The notes: generated from the letters alone by a model not told the origin. A DNA stretch of 64,000 nucleotides from Dactylosporangium vinaceum (GCF_019904175.1 NZ_CP061913.1:4092001-4156000); one strand, 5' to 3'; positions 7,607-16,779 are shown, counted from the stretch's first letter. Made by a program: numbers and translations.

Positions 7607-8607
7607 GCCGCTACGTGGTGATCGGCGGAGGCGCCGTCGGCGGCCTGTTCGCCGCGCAGCTCACCCTGGCCGGCATCCCGGCGATTCTGGTCGCCCGGGG
7701 CCGGCACCTCGAGGCGATCCGCGCGTCGGGGCTGCGGATCCGGCGCCCGCACGGCGACGACGTGGTGCGCTTGGCCACCGCCGCCGGCCCCGCCGAGGTG
7801 CGCCTGACGCCGCAGGACGTGCTGGTGCTGGCGACCAAGGCCCAGGACGCCGAGGCCGCCCTGACGGCGTGGGCCTGGCAGCCCGTCCACGCCGAGCCCG
7901 GCGCCCCGACCGGCCTCGGGGCCGACCTGCCGGTGCTCACGGTGCAGAACGGCCTCGCCACCGAGGACGCCGCGCTGCGCCGCTTCGCCCGCGTCTACGG
8001 CGTGACAGTCGCCGTGGCCGCGAGCTACCTGACCCCGGGCGAGGTGGTCAACCCGTCCTACCCGGTCAACGGCGCGCTCTGGCTCGGCCGGTACCCGGAC
8101 CGGGCGGACCCGGCAGCCGCGCAGTTCGCCCGCGACTGGACGGCCGCCGGGTTCGCCGTGCACAGCGTCCCGGACATCACCGCCTGGAAGGCCCGCAAAC
8201 TCTTCGTCAGCGTCCGCAACGGCCTCGACCTGCTCGACGGCAACGACGAGGGCAAGGCCCGAGCCGGTGCCCTGCTCGTCGCCGAGGCCGAGGCGGTGCT
8301 CGCGGCCGCCGGCATCGTCCCGGCGCCCCCCGAGGCATTGCGGGCCGGGGCCACGCTCACCTTCGAACCGGTGCCCGGTCACGTGCCGGGGCGGCTGTCG
8401 ACCTGGCAGAGCTTCGCCCGCGGGGCCGGCAGCGAGGTCGACCATCTCAACGGCGAAATCGTCCGGCTCGGCCGCCGGCACGGCGTCGCCACGCCGGTCA
8501 ACGAGCGCCTGCAGCGGCTGCTCGGCGCCCAGGCCGCGGCCGGCCGCCCGCCCGGCACGCACACCGTCGACGAGCTTCTCGCCGTCCTGGCGGATCTCCG
8601 TGGCTAG
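7603..8607 (+). CDS. Ketopantoate reductase (ApbA/PanE)-family oxidoreductase
   Basis: 334-aa NAD(P)-dependent reductase. The N-terminal Rossmann loop is YVVIGGGAVGGLFAAQL. VLVLATKAQD and LTVQNGLATED match the conserved KPR mid segments. The C-terminal helical domain has ITAWKARKLFVSVRNGLDLL and a late GSEVDHLNGEIVRLG segment corresponding to the KPR substrate-binding motif. The GTG start overlaps the previous stop in GTGA. Sitting between a monooxygenase and a 2-hydroxyacid oxidase suggests reduction of a 2-oxoacid made in a catabolic route, rather than pantothenate synthesis; that is inference. Confidence 0.87.
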   Translation: MSRYVVIGGGAVGGLFAAQLTLAGIPAILVARGRHLEAIRASGLRIRRPHGDDVVRLATAAGPAEVRLTPQDVLVLATKAQDAEAALTAWAWQPVHAEPGAPTGLGADLPVLTVQNGLATEDAALRRFARVYGVTVAVAASYLTPGEVVNPSYPVNGALWLGRYPDRADPAAAQFARDWTAAGFAVHSVPDITAWKARKLFVSVRNGLDLLDGNDEGKARAGALLVAEAEAVLAAAGIVPAPPEALRAGATLTFEPVPGHVPGRLSTWQSFARGAGSEVDHLNGEIVRLGRRHGVATPVNERLQRLLGAQAAAGRPPGTHTVDELLAVLADLRG

Positions 8608-9910
8608 TCCGGCCGCGGCGCTCGTCACGGACCGCTCGGGGGTCGTGCCGGCCGGTCCGCCGCTGGCCGTCGTGCGGGCCGGCGACGTCGAGGACGTCCG
8701 CCGGACCCTCGCCGAGGCGAGCCGCACCGGCACGCCGGTGGTGACCCGCGGGGCCGGCACCGGCCTGGCCGGAGCGGCCGCGGCCGCTCCGGGCGAGATC
8801 GTGCTGGACGTCTCCGGCCTCGACCGGATCCTCGCCATCGACCCGGTGGACCAGGTAGCCCGGGTGGAGCCCGGCGTCATCACCGCCGAGCTGGACCGGG
8901 CCGCGGCCGCGTTCGGCCTCATGTACGCCCCCGACCCCGGCAGCGTGGCCACCTGCACCATCGGCGGCAACATCGCCACCAACGCCGGCGGTCTGCGCGG
9001 CGCCAAGTACGGCGTCACCCGCGACAGCGTCCTCGCCCTCGACGTCGTGCTCGCCGACGGCACGCTGCTGCACGTCGGGCGCAACACCGTCAAAGGCGTC
9101 GCCGGCCTGGATCTCACCGGCCTGATCGTCGGCTCCGAGGGCACGCTCGGCGTCGTCGTCGGCGCCACCCTGCGCCTGCTGCCCCGCCCGACCCGGATCG
9201 CGACGGCGGTGGCCTACTTCGCCTCCGTGGCCGACGCCGCGGCCGCCGCGACCGGGCTCGGTGCCGCCGCCCTGCGCCCGGCCGTGCTCGAGCTGGTCGA
9301 CGCCAAGACGCTCGCCGCCATCGACGCGCTGCGGGGCACCGGCCACGCCGAGCGCGGCGCGGCGCTGCTGCTCGTGCAGGCCGACGGCTTCGGCGCGGCC
9401 GAGGAGCTCGAGGCCGCCGCGGCCGTGCTGGCCCGCACCGCCACCGCGCTGACGACCACCACCGACCCGGCCGTCGCCGCCGAGCTCGCCGCCGCCCGCC
9501 GCGACGCGCTGCCCGCCATCGAGGCCCGGGGCCGGGCCCTGATCGAGGACATCGCGGTCCCGCGTTCGCGCCTGGCCGAGGCGATCGGCGGCGTGCACGC
9601 CATCGCCGCCGACACCGGCACCGACATCTACACCTTCGCCCATGCGGGGGACGGCAACCTGCACCCGATCATCCGGCTCGACGGCGACGCCGAGCCGGGC
9701 GCCGTCCCGCCCGCGGCGCAGCGGGCCGCCGACGACATCTTCGCCCTGGCCCTGTCGCTCGGCGGTACCGTCACCGCCGAACACGGCATCGGCCTGCTCA
9801 AACGCCACTGGCTGGAGCGCGAGCTCGACCCGGCCGCCCTCGCGCTGCAGCGGCGCATCAAAGCGCTCTTCGACCCCGCCGGCATCCTCAACCCCGGAAA
9901 GGCCATCTGA
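8600..9910 (+). CDS. FAD-linked 2-hydroxyacid oxidase/dehydrogenase, GlcD type
   Basis: 436-aa flavoprotein with an N-terminal PCMH FAD domain: GAGTGLAGAA near residue 52 and TIGGNIATNAGGLRGAKYG near 120. The C-terminal oxidase domain has the metal/substrate His motif HAGDGNLHP near 348 and AEHGIGLLKR near 393, ending FDPAGILNPGKAI. This is the signature of glycolate oxidase GlcD and D-lactate dehydrogenases. No GlcE/GlcF partners are nearby, so it may act as a single-subunit dehydrogenase. The GTG start overlaps the previous gene by 8 bases. It would interconvert a D-2-hydroxyacid and 2-oxoacid, complementing the PanE-like gene. Confidence 0.9.
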   Translation: MASPAAALVTDRSGVVPAGPPLAVVRAGDVEDVRRTLAEASRTGTPVVTRGAGTGLAGAAAAAPGEIVLDVSGLDRILAIDPVDQVARVEPGVITAELDRAAAAFGLMYAPDPGSVATCTIGGNIATNAGGLRGAKYGVTRDSVLALDVVLADGTLLHVGRNTVKGVAGLDLTGLIVGSEGTLGVVVGATLRLLPRPTRIATAVAYFASVADAAAAATGLGAAALRPAVLELVDAKTLAAIDALRGTGHAERGAALLLVQADGFGAAEELEAAAAVLARTATALTTTTDPAVAAELAAARRDALPAIEARGRALIEDIAVPRSRLAEAIGGVHAIAADTGTDIYTFAHAGDGNLHPIIRLDGDAEPGAVPPAAQRAADDIFALALSLGGTVTAEHGIGLLKRHWLERELDPAALALQRRIKALFDPAGILNPGKAI

Positions 9911-9911
9911 C

Positions 9912-11078
9912 GTGACCGACACCAACCCCATCCTGGTGACCGCCGGCGAGCTCGCCGGCCTCGACGCCCGCCTGCTCGACGTGCGCTGGCGGCTCGGTGA
10001 CCCCGACGGACACGCGCACTACCTCGACGCGCACATCCCCGGCGCCGTCTACGTCGACCTCGACACCGACCTCGCCGCGCCCGCCGCCGACGGGCAGGGC
10101 CGCCACCCGCTGCCCGACGTCGCCGACCTGCAGGCCGCCGCCCGGCGCTGGGGCATCCGAGCCGGCGACACCGTGGTGGCCTACGACGACAACGGCAACC
10201 TCGCCGCGGCCCGGGCCTGGTGGCTGCTGCGCTGGGCCGGTATCGCCGACGTGCGGCTGCTCGACGGCGGGCTGGCGGCGTGGCGGGCGGCCGGCCGGCC
10301 GATCGCCACCGGCGAGGAGAAGGCCGAGCCGGGCGACGTGGTCCTGACCGGCGGCTCGCTGCCGTCGACCGGACCGGACGGGGCGGCCGGGCTCGTGGCC
10401 GCCGACGGGGTGCTGCTCGACGCGCGGGCGGCGGAGCGGTACCGCGGCGAACCCAACGCCATCGACCCGCGCCCGGGCCACATCCCGGGGGCCGTCAGCG
10501 CCCCGACGAGCGACAACCTGACGGCCGAGGGCACCTTCCGGCCGGCCTCCGAGCTGGCCGAACGCTTCGCGGCCCTCGGCGTGACCCCGGACCGCCCGAT
10601 CGGCGTCTACTGCGGCTCCGGGGTGACCGCCGCCCACGAGATCGCCGCGCTGGCGATCGCCGGCATCCATGACGTTGTCCTCTACCCGGGATCGCTGTCG
10701 CAGTGGGCGACACTGGACCGCCCGGTCGTCGCGGGCCCGGACCCCTACCCGCCCGCGCCGCTGGTCAGCGCGGCCGAGGCCGGGCGGCGGGTCGAGGCCG
10801 GGGCCGTGCTGATCGACGTGCGCAGCGCGCCCCGCCGGGCCGCCGACGGCACCGTCCCGGGCGCCCTCATCGTCGACCGCAACCATCTCAGCGCCGAGTT
10901 CGGCCCGGACTCCCCGCACCGGGGCCGGCCGGTCGTGGTGGTCTGCGGGTCCGTCAACGGCTCGGGGCCGGTCGCTGCGGCCCTGCTCGGCCGCGGCTTC
11001 AGCGACGTCGTGCACGTCGACGGCGGCTTCGCGGCGTGGGCCGAGGCGGGCCTGCCCACCAGCCCGCCGACCGCCTGA
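9912..11078 (+). CDS. Three-domain rhodanese (thiosulfate/3-mercaptopyruvate sulfurtransferase)
   Basis: 388-aa sulfurtransferase. Residues 1-270 are a tandem rhodanese of the SseA/TST type: an inactive first domain (LLDVRWRLGDPDGHAHYLDA) and a second domain with active-site loop CGSGV (Cys234). A third rhodanese domain follows (about 280-385) with LIDVRSAPRRAADGTVPGA and a loop starting CGSVNGSG (Cys345). Cytosolic enzymes of this family move sulfane sulfur from thiosulfate or mercaptopyruvate to cyanide or thiols. Start GTG lies one base after the previous stop. The extra C-terminal domain with its own Cys is unusual. Presence at the end of the monooxygenase operon supports a sulfur-related substrate. 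Confidence 0.9.
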   Translation: MTDTNPILVTAGELAGLDARLLDVRWRLGDPDGHAHYLDAHIPGAVYVDLDTDLAAPAADGQGRHPLPDVADLQAAARRWGIRAGDTVVAYDDNGNLAAARAWWLLRWAGIADVRLLDGGLAAWRAAGRPIATGEEKAEPGDVVLTGGSLPSTGPDGAAGLVAADGVLLDARAAERYRGEPNAIDPRPGHIPGAVSAPTSDNLTAEGTFRPASELAERFAALGVTPDRPIGVYCGSGVTAAHEIAALAIAGIHDVVLYPGSLSQWATLDRPVVAGPDPYPPAPLVSAAEAGRRVEAGAVLIDVRSAPRRAADGTVPGALIVDRNHLSAEFGPDSPHRGRPVVVVCGSVNGSGPVAAALLGRGFSDVVHVDGGFAAWAEAGLPTSPPTA

Positions 11079-11103
11079 TCCCCGGTCCGTACGGCCGGCT
11101 GCG

Positions 11104-11592
11104 TCAGGCCGCCTGGTGCAGCCGGCCGAACGTGCTCTGATGGAACACCAGCGGCGGCACGCCCCGGTCGGCGTCGAGCGCGTGCACCCGCAGCAGCACG
11201 ATGTCGTGGTCCCCGGCCTCGATCTCGCGGTCGATGCTGCAGTCCAGCCAGGCGCAGGCGCCGTCGAGCAGGATCTCGCCGCCCCGGGTCGCCCGCCAGG
11301 TCACCCCGGCGAAGCGGTCGCCACCGCGGGCGGCGAGCTGCCGTCCCAGGTGCGCCTGGTGAGCCGAGAGCACACTCACCCCGAGCCGTCCGGCCCGGCG
11401 CAGGCGTGGCCAGGTGCTCGAGGTGCGCGCGATGCAGATCGACACCAGCGGCGGATCGAGCGACACCGAGGTGAACGAGCTCGCGGCCAGGCCGAGCGGC
11501 GCGCCGTCGACAAGCGCGGCCACGGCCGTGACGCCGCTCGGGAAGGCGCCGAGGACGCGGCGCAGCTCGGCGGGGGGCGGGGTGAAGTCCAT
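11104..11592 (-). CDS. Flavin reductase (HpaC/DIM6-NTAB family)
   Basis: 162-aa flavin reductase-like FMN-binding split-barrel protein. Visible motifs: FPSGVTAVAALVDGAPLGLA, then SSFTSVSLDPPLVSICIA, HQAHLGRQLA near 88, a late DHDIVLLRVHAL strand, and a VFHQSTFGRL end. Such proteins use NAD(P)H to supply reduced FMN/FAD to two-component monooxygenases. It is divergent from the 11743 monooxygenase and near the 6521 one, so it likely serves several of the luciferase-like enzymes here. The promoter carries CTATCAAAGCAAT, also found before 27497. Confidence 0.88.
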   Translation of the reverse strand: MDFTPPPAELRRVLGAFPSGVTAVAALVDGAPLGLAASSFTSVSLDPPLVSICIARTSSTWPRLRRAGRLGVSVLSAHQAHLGRQLAARGGDRFAGVTWRATRGGEILLDGACAWLDCSIDREIEAGDHDIVLLRVHALDADRGVPPLVFHQSTFGRLHQAA

Positions 11593-11601
11593 CCCCTATT
11601 C

Positions 11602-11614
11602 CTATCAAAGCAAT
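11602..11614 (-). promoter_or_regulatory. Shared 13-base motif CTATCAAAGCAAT, copy 1
   Basis: Located 10 bases upstream of the flavin reductase start. The identical 13 bases occur at 27507-27519, again 10 bases upstream of a leftward monooxygenase start. Identity and equal spacing argue for a common promoter/operator element. Confidence 0.55.
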
Positions 11615-11694
11615 ATGATATGGCCAAGTGTTCGACCGATCGCGAATCGCGGTCGGTGCCGACCTCGGATCCGCATTGGACATCCACTTAATTT

Positions 11695-11718
11695 CCTATC
11701 AGTCTGATAGGCATACTA
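11695..11718 (+). promoter_or_regulatory. Perfect palindrome and shared motif before the 11743 monooxygenase
   Basis: CCTATCAGTCTGATAGG at 11695-11711 has perfect 7-bp arms and a 3-base centre. Overlapping GATAGGCATACTA (11706-11718) matches the element before the LysR gene. A good RBS (AGAGGA, 11731-11736) follows before the ATG. Confidence 0.55.
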
Positions 11719-11742
11719 GGAGATCAAGCGAGAGGACGACGC

Positions 11743-12939
11743 ATGAGTGACACACCGGCACCGGACGCGGCCATCCCACCGACCGCCTCGCCGGAAGTGG
11801 AGTTCATCAGCCTGTCGCACCTCAACCCGTCGACCGAGCTCAACCCGGTACCGACCCGCGGCATCGACCTGCGCTTCTTCCGCCGCTACGTGCAGGCCCT
11901 GGAGGACGCCGGCTACGACTACACGCTGCTGCCGTACGGCTCCTCGAGCGCCGACTCCTTCGTCGTGGCCAGCGCGGTCGGGCAGCTCACCGAGCGGATC
12001 CGCCCGATCGTCGCGCTGCGCCCCAACACCACCTTCCCGACCGTCGGCGCGCAGAAGCTGGCCACCCTGGACCAGCTGACCGAGGGCCGGGCGGTGGTGC
12101 ACCTCATCTCCGGCGGCAACGACGCCGAGCAGGCCCGCCAGGGCGACTACCTGCCCAAGGACCGGCGCTACGCCCGGACGTCGGAGTACATCGACATCCT
12201 GCGCCGATCGTGGACGGAGCCGGCCCCGTTCAGCCACGACGGCGAGTTCTACCGCTTCGACGACTTCGGCCCCGGCTTCGCCCCCTACGACGGGCCGATC
12301 CCGATCTCCATCGGCGGGCAGTCCGACGAGGCGTTCGCCGTCGGCGGGGCCAAGGCCGACATCTTCTCGTTCTGGGGCGAGCCCCTCGACGATCTGCGGG
12401 GCGAGATCGACCGCGTCCACGGCCTCGCCCGCGCGGCCGGCCGCACCACCCTGCCGCGGATCTGGGTCACCTTCCGGCCCATCATCGCCCGCACCGACGA
12501 GCTGGCCTGGCGCAAGGCCCAGGACTACGTGACCCGGATCGCCGAGATCCACAAGCAGCGCGGCCAGGGCGTCCCGCAGAACGTCGGGTCGCAGCGGGCG
12601 CTCGCCTTCGCTGCACGCTCCGAGCTCTACGACCGGGCGCTGTGGACCCGCACGGCAGCCGTCACCAACGCCGCGGGCGCCTCGACCGCGCTCGTCGGCG
12701 CCCCGGAGACCGTCGCCGCGGCCATCCTCGACTACGTCGACCACGGCGCGTCGCTTGTCTCCATCCGCGGCTACGACACCCTCGCCGACGCCGAGGACTA
12801 CGGCCGGCACATCCTGCCGCTGGTGCGCCAGGAACTCGCCCACCGCGCCGCCACCGGCCGGCGCGGCACCCTGCAGGCCGAGCACCCGGGCAACTACGAC
12901 CCCGCCTACGCCCGGTACGCCACGGCGGCCCGGTCGTGA
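11743..12939 (+). CDS. LLM-class FMN-dependent monooxygenase, SsuD-like (paralog of the 6521 gene)
   Basis: 398-aa luciferase-like monooxygenase closely related to the 6521 product. It shares LTERIRPIVALRPNTTFPTV, GRAVVHLISGGNDAEQARQG, RYARTSEYIDILRRSW, IWVTFRPI and ASTALVGAPETVAAAILDYV. It has an N-terminal tail of about 15 residues and a C-terminal tail of about 30 (GNYDPAYARYATAARS) absent from the paralog. First gene of a run of six coupled genes (monooxygenase, acyl-CoA-dehydrogenase-like flavoprotein, complete peptide-type importer). The operon therefore appears to import and oxidise its substrate. Reduced FMN would come from the divergent flavin reductase. Confidence 0.88.
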   Translation: MSDTPAPDAAIPPTASPEVEFISLSHLNPSTELNPVPTRGIDLRFFRRYVQALEDAGYDYTLLPYGSSSADSFVVASAVGQLTERIRPIVALRPNTTFPTVGAQKLATLDQLTEGRAVVHLISGGNDAEQARQGDYLPKDRRYARTSEYIDILRRSWTEPAPFSHDGEFYRFDDFGPGFAPYDGPIPISIGGQSDEAFAVGGAKADIFSFWGEPLDDLRGEIDRVHGLARAAGRTTLPRIWVTFRPIIARTDELAWRKAQDYVTRIAEIHKQRGQGVPQNVGSQRALAFAARSELYDRALWTRTAAVTNAAGASTALVGAPETVAAAILDYVDHGASLVSIRGYDTLADAEDYGRHILPLVRQELAHRAATGRRGTLQAEHPGNYDPAYARYATAARS

Positions 12940-14126
12940 CCGGCATCGCGGCGCCGGCGCCGGTCTTCACCGCGCCGGACCTCTCCGACGAGGCCCTGGC
13001 GGCGGCCACCGCCGAGATCGCGGCGACCGCCGCCGAGTTCGACGCGAGCGGCGAGCTGCCCTGGCCGGGCCTGCGTGCCGCGCACCGGGCCGGGCTGCTC
13101 ACCGCCGCGGTTGGCCGGCAGTTCGGCGGCCCGGGCGCAGGGCCCCTCGACGTCGTGCGGATCCTCGCCGCGATCGGTGAGGGCGACGCCTCCGTGGGCC
13201 TGCTCGCCGCCAACCTCCTGCTGACCCACGCCGCCCAGGCGGCCCACCCGAGCTGGCCGGCCGCCGCCTACGAGGACCTGCTACGCCGCTCGGCCGACGG
13301 CCCGGCCCTGGCCAACGCCGTGCGGGCCGAGCCGGAGCTCGGCGCCCCGGCCCGCGGCGGCCTGCCGCGGACGCGGGCGACCCGAACCGCCGGCGGCTGG
13401 GTCCTCAACGGGCACAAGGCCTATGCGACAGGCGGCGCCGGCCTGGCATACCACGTCGTGTGGGCGGTCGCCGACGAGCCCGGCGGCGACCCCGTGCACC
13501 CCCGCGTCGGGCACGTCATCGTCCCCGGCGACCGGCCCGGCATCACCTGGCTGGACACCTGGAACCACCTCGGGCTGCGCGCGTCCAACACCCACGACGT
13601 GGTCTACCGCGACGTCGAGGTCCCAGCCGACGCCTTCGTCGAGATCCCGCGCGGCGCCGACGGCGTCTACCGCGACCCGGCCGCCGCCACCGGCCCCGGC
13701 GGCTTCGGCCACGCGGCCCTCTACCTCGGCGTCGCCCGCGCCGCCCGGTCCGCCTTCGCCGCCTTCGCGCGCGAGCGGGTGCCCGCCGCGCTGGGCCGCC
13801 CGATCGCCCAGACCGAGCGCATCCAGGCCGTCGCCGGCGAGATCGACCTGCAGATCGTGCAGGCCGAGACGCTGCTGTTCGGCACACTGCGGCGGCTGGA
13901 GGCCGGCGAGACCGCGATCCTGCCACAGCTGTCGGCGATCAAGGTCGCCATCGGCCGCTCGGTCGTCGCCGCGACCCAGGCCGCCGTCGCCGCCCTGGGC
14001 AACCCCGGCCTCTCGCGTCACCACCCGCTGGAGCGGCACCTGCGCGACGCGCTCTGCGTGCGCGTCCACCCGCCACAGGAGGACGCCGTGCTGCTCGCGA
14101 GCGGCCGCCGCGTCCTCGGCGTTTGA
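12936..14126 (+). CDS. Acyl-CoA dehydrogenase-fold flavoprotein (SfnB/DszC-like)
   Basis: 396-aa protein of the acyl-CoA dehydrogenase fold. The N-terminal helical part has LRAAHRAGLLTAAVGRQFGG and VRILAAIGEGDASVGLLAAN. The middle beta domain has GGWVLNGHKAYATGGAGLAY and a TWNHLGLRASNTHDVVYRDV segment. The C-terminal bundle has GRPIAQTERIQAVAGEIDLQ. Neither the classical catalytic Glu segment nor acyl-CoA context is evident. Neighbouring monooxygenases instead suggest a flavin-dependent monooxygenase like DszC/SfnB. The GTG start overlaps the previous stop in GTGA. Oxygenase versus dehydrogenase is not settled from sequence alone. Confidence 0.8.
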   Translation: MTGIAAPAPVFTAPDLSDEALAAATAEIAATAAEFDASGELPWPGLRAAHRAGLLTAAVGRQFGGPGAGPLDVVRILAAIGEGDASVGLLAANLLLTHAAQAAHPSWPAAAYEDLLRRSADGPALANAVRAEPELGAPARGGLPRTRATRTAGGWVLNGHKAYATGGAGLAYHVVWAVADEPGGDPVHPRVGHVIVPGDRPGITWLDTWNHLGLRASNTHDVVYRDVEVPADAFVEIPRGADGVYRDPAAATGPGGFGHAALYLGVARAARSAFAAFARERVPAALGRPIAQTERIQAVAGEIDLQIVQAETLLFGTLRRLEAGETAILPQLSAIKVAIGRSVVAATQAAVAALGNPGLSRHHPLERHLRDALCVRVHPPQEDAVLLASGRRVLGV

Positions 14127-14155
14127 CGCCCATACCCCTCCCGAAGGAAACGACC

Positions 14156-15793
14156 ATGCGAACACTGCGATCCTTGACCGTCGGCGCCGCGTTACTGGCC
14201 CTGGCCGCATGCGGCAGCACGGCGCCGGCGGGCTCCGGCGACGCCGGCGCCCCCAAGCGCGGCGGCACCTTGAAGGTGTCGTACTTCCCGGACAACCCGA
14301 CGCTCTCCTGCATCGACCCGTTCCAGGTGTACTGGATCGAGAGCCGCTCCATCATCCGCAACTTCGCCGACTCGCTCACCGATCAGAACCCCGAGACCGG
14401 CGAGATCGTGCCCTGGCTGGCCAGCAGCTGGCAGGTCAGCCCGGACGGCCTGACCTACACGTTCAAGCTGCGCGACGGCGTCACGTTCGCCAACGGCAAG
14501 CCGCTCGACGCCCAGGCCGTCGCGGACAACGTGGCCGGCTGGATCGCCACGGTCAAGGCGACGAACGGCGCCGCCTTCGGCGCCTCCTACATCCAGGGCC
14601 TCACCGGCGCCAAGGTCGTCGACGCGAGCACCGTGGCGCTGCAGCTCAGCCAGCCCAACTCCTCGTTCCTGCAGGCGACCTCGACCACGAACCTGGCCAT
14701 CACCGATCCGGCCGAGTTCGCGCTCACCCCGGCCGAGCGCTGCACCGGCAAAGGCGTCGTCGGCTCGGGACAGTTCGTGCTCGACCACTACACCGCCAAG
14801 GTGGAGACGGTCATCACCAAGCGGGCCGGCTACGCGTGGGGCTCCGGGCTGAGCAAGAACCCCGGCGAGGCCTACTTGGACAAGGTCGTCTTCAACTACA
14901 TCGCCGAGGACAGCGTCCGCACCGGCAACCTCATCAGCGGCGCGGTCGACATCGCCTGGCCGCGCAACCCGTTCACCCCGCAGGACGAGCAGCTCATCAC
15001 CCGCTCCGGGCACAAGGTCGAGCAGCGGGCCCTGCCCGGCGTCTCCTACACGCTGTTCGCCAACACGGCCGAAGGCCGCGTCCTGGCCGACCCGGCCGTG
15101 CGCCTCGCCCTGAACAAGGCGATCGACCGCAAGACCTACGCCACCACGGTCTTCGGCTCGAGCTACCCGCTGGTGCGGGGCGCCTTCGACTCCACCACGC
15201 CGTTCTTCCGCCCGCAGGCCGACAAGCTGGCCTACGACCCCGACGGCGCCGCGAAGGCGCTCGAGGCGGCCGGCTGGGTCGCCGGCAAGGACGGCTACCG
15301 CGCCAAGAACGGCCAGCAGCTGCTGCTTGACTATCCGACAACCCAGTTCAGCGCCGGATCAGAGCTGCTGCAGGCCCAGCTGAAGAAGGTCGGCATCAAC
15401 CTGAGCCTGCGCACCCTGACGCCGGCGCAGCAGTCGACCTACCTCAACAGCGGCGAATACGACCTGACCGGCACCTACTTCACCCGGGCCGACCCGGGAG
15501 CGCTGCAGTTCATCCTCAACCCGGACGTCGCCAACTCCAAGGCACTGGCGCGCCGCTCGGCCCCGGCCGATGGCATCGTGAAGATCCAGGCGCTGTTCAC
15601 CAAGGCGATCGGGACCACCGACGCGGCGCAGACCAAGCAGGCCTACGCCGACCTGCAGGACTACCTCATCGACGCGGGTGTCACCTTCCCGCTGTTCGAA
15701 CGGGTCCAGAAGGCCGGGGTGAGCAGCAAGGTGCACGGCTTCGCCTTCACCTCGGAGAGCTTCCTGCGCCTCAACGACGTCTGGAAAGACTGA
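14156..15793 (+). CDS. Solute-binding lipoprotein of a peptide-type ABC importer (family 5)
   Basis: 545-aa extracytoplasmic binding protein. Lipoprotein signal: MRTLRSLTVGAALLALAAC with lipobox LAAC, so Cys19 is the lipidated N-terminus. SBP family 5 signatures: PWLASSWQVSPDGLTYTFKL near 82, VTFANGKPLDAQAV near 105, VRLALNKAIDRKTYATTVFG near 318. RBS CGAAGGAAA precedes the ATG. Its TGA overlaps the next gene's ATG. It captures the substrate for the 15793-19201 permease/ATPase set. Family 5 members bind peptides but also nickel, opines, sugars and glutathione; the monooxygenase operon favours a non-peptide or sulfur-containing ligand. Confidence 0.92.
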   Translation: MRTLRSLTVGAALLALAACGSTAPAGSGDAGAPKRGGTLKVSYFPDNPTLSCIDPFQVYWIESRSIIRNFADSLTDQNPETGEIVPWLASSWQVSPDGLTYTFKLRDGVTFANGKPLDAQAVADNVAGWIATVKATNGAAFGASYIQGLTGAKVVDASTVALQLSQPNSSFLQATSTTNLAITDPAEFALTPAERCTGKGVVGSGQFVLDHYTAKVETVITKRAGYAWGSGLSKNPGEAYLDKVVFNYIAEDSVRTGNLISGAVDIAWPRNPFTPQDEQLITRSGHKVEQRALPGVSYTLFANTAEGRVLADPAVRLALNKAIDRKTYATTVFGSSYPLVRGAFDSTTPFFRPQADKLAYDPDGAAKALEAAGWVAGKDGYRAKNGQQLLLDYPTTQFSAGSELLQAQLKKVGINLSLRTLTPAQQSTYLNSGEYDLTGTYFTRADPGALQFILNPDVANSKALARRSAPADGIVKIQALFTKAIGTTDAAQTKQAYADLQDYLIDAGVTFPLFERVQKAGVSSKVHGFAFTSESFLRLNDVWKD

Positions 15794-16779
15794 TGACACG
15801 GTACGTTCTGGGCCGGGTCGGGCAGGCCGTCGCCGTACTGTGGGCGGCCTTCACCCTGACCTTCGCGATCCTGTACCTGCTGCCGAGCGACCCGATGCAG
15901 CTACAGCTGGCCGCGGCCGGCATCCAGCAGGACAGCCTCAGCCCCGAGCAGTACACCGCGATGCGGCACCGGTTCGGCCTCGACGAGCCGATCTGGGCAC
16001 AGTACTGGCACCACCTGGCCGGCGCGGTGCGCGGCGACTTCGGCACCTCGCTCACCCAGGGCATCCCGGTCACCGACCTGATCGGCCAGCGGATCGGCCA
16101 GACGCTGCTGCTGAGCGTCTGCGCCGCCGCGGTCTCGCTGGTGGCCGGGACGACCCTGGCCTACCTCGCCACCTTCGTGCGCTGGACCTGGCTGCGGCTG
16201 CTGCTCACCCGGCTGCCGGCGCTTGGCGCGTCGTTCCCGCAGTTCTTCATCGCGCTGTTCCTGATCCAGCTCTTCTCCTTCCAGCTCGGCTGGTTCCCGG
16301 CCAACGGGCACGACGGCGCGGCGACGCTCGTCATGCCGGTCGCCACGATCGCGATCCTCACCTCGTCCATCCTCGCCCAGGTGCTCATCAAGACCTTCGA
16401 CGAGACGCTCGCCCAGCCCTACATCGCCACCGCCCGGGCGAAGGGCCTCTCGCGCTCGGCGGTGCACCTGCGCCACGCCTTCCGCAACGCCGCCCTGCCC
16501 GCGATGACCATCCTCGGCGTCCTCGTCGGGCTCACCGTCACCAGCTCGATCGTGGTCGAGACGGTCTTCACCCGCGAGGGGCTGGGCAATCTCGCCCAGC
16601 AGGCGGTGCTGTCCCAGGACGTGCCGGTGGTGCTCGCGATCGTGACGATCGCCGCGAGCGTCTTCGTCGCCGTGAACCTCGTCGTCGACCTGCTCTATCC
16701 GCTGCTCGACCCGCGGATCTCCTACACCGGCGGCCGCGGCCGGCCGCCGGTGGTCGCGGCCGAAGGAGGCGCACTGTGA
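15793..16779 (+). CDS. ABC transporter permease, DppB type
   Basis: 328-aa inner-membrane permease. It opens with a membrane span (VGQAVAVLWAAFTLTFAILY) and the DppB N-terminal LPSDPMQL segment. The periplasmic GLDEPIWAQYWHHLAGAVRG DFG segment is typical of DppB. The cytoplasmic EAA loop IATARAKGLSRSAVHLRHAF lies near residue 212, and it ends LLYPLLDPRISYTG. It is fully overlapped at both ends (TGATG and GTGA), so made in step with its partners. Forms the channel heterodimer with the next gene product. Confidence 0.93.
   Translation: MTRYVLGRVGQAVAVLWAAFTLTFAILYLLPSDPMQLQLAAAGIQQDSLSPEQYTAMRHRFGLDEPIWAQYWHHLAGAVRGDFGTSLTQGIPVTDLIGQRIGQTLLLSVCAAAVSLVAGTTLAYLATFVRWTWLRLLLTRLPALGASFPQFFIALFLIQLFSFQLGWFPANGHDGAATLVMPVATIAILTSSILAQVLIKTFDETLAQPYIATARAKGLSRSAVHLRHAFRNAALPAMTILGVLVGLTVTSSIVVETVFTREGLGNLAQQAVLSQDVPVVLAIVTIAASVFVAVNLVVDLLYPLLDPRISYTGGRGRPPVVAAEGGAL

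Noticed and set aside
11676-11685. TTGGACATCC, identical to the first ten bases of the ArsR operator arm
   Set aside because: Only a half site without a matching inverted arm nearby, so not called a second ArsR operator.
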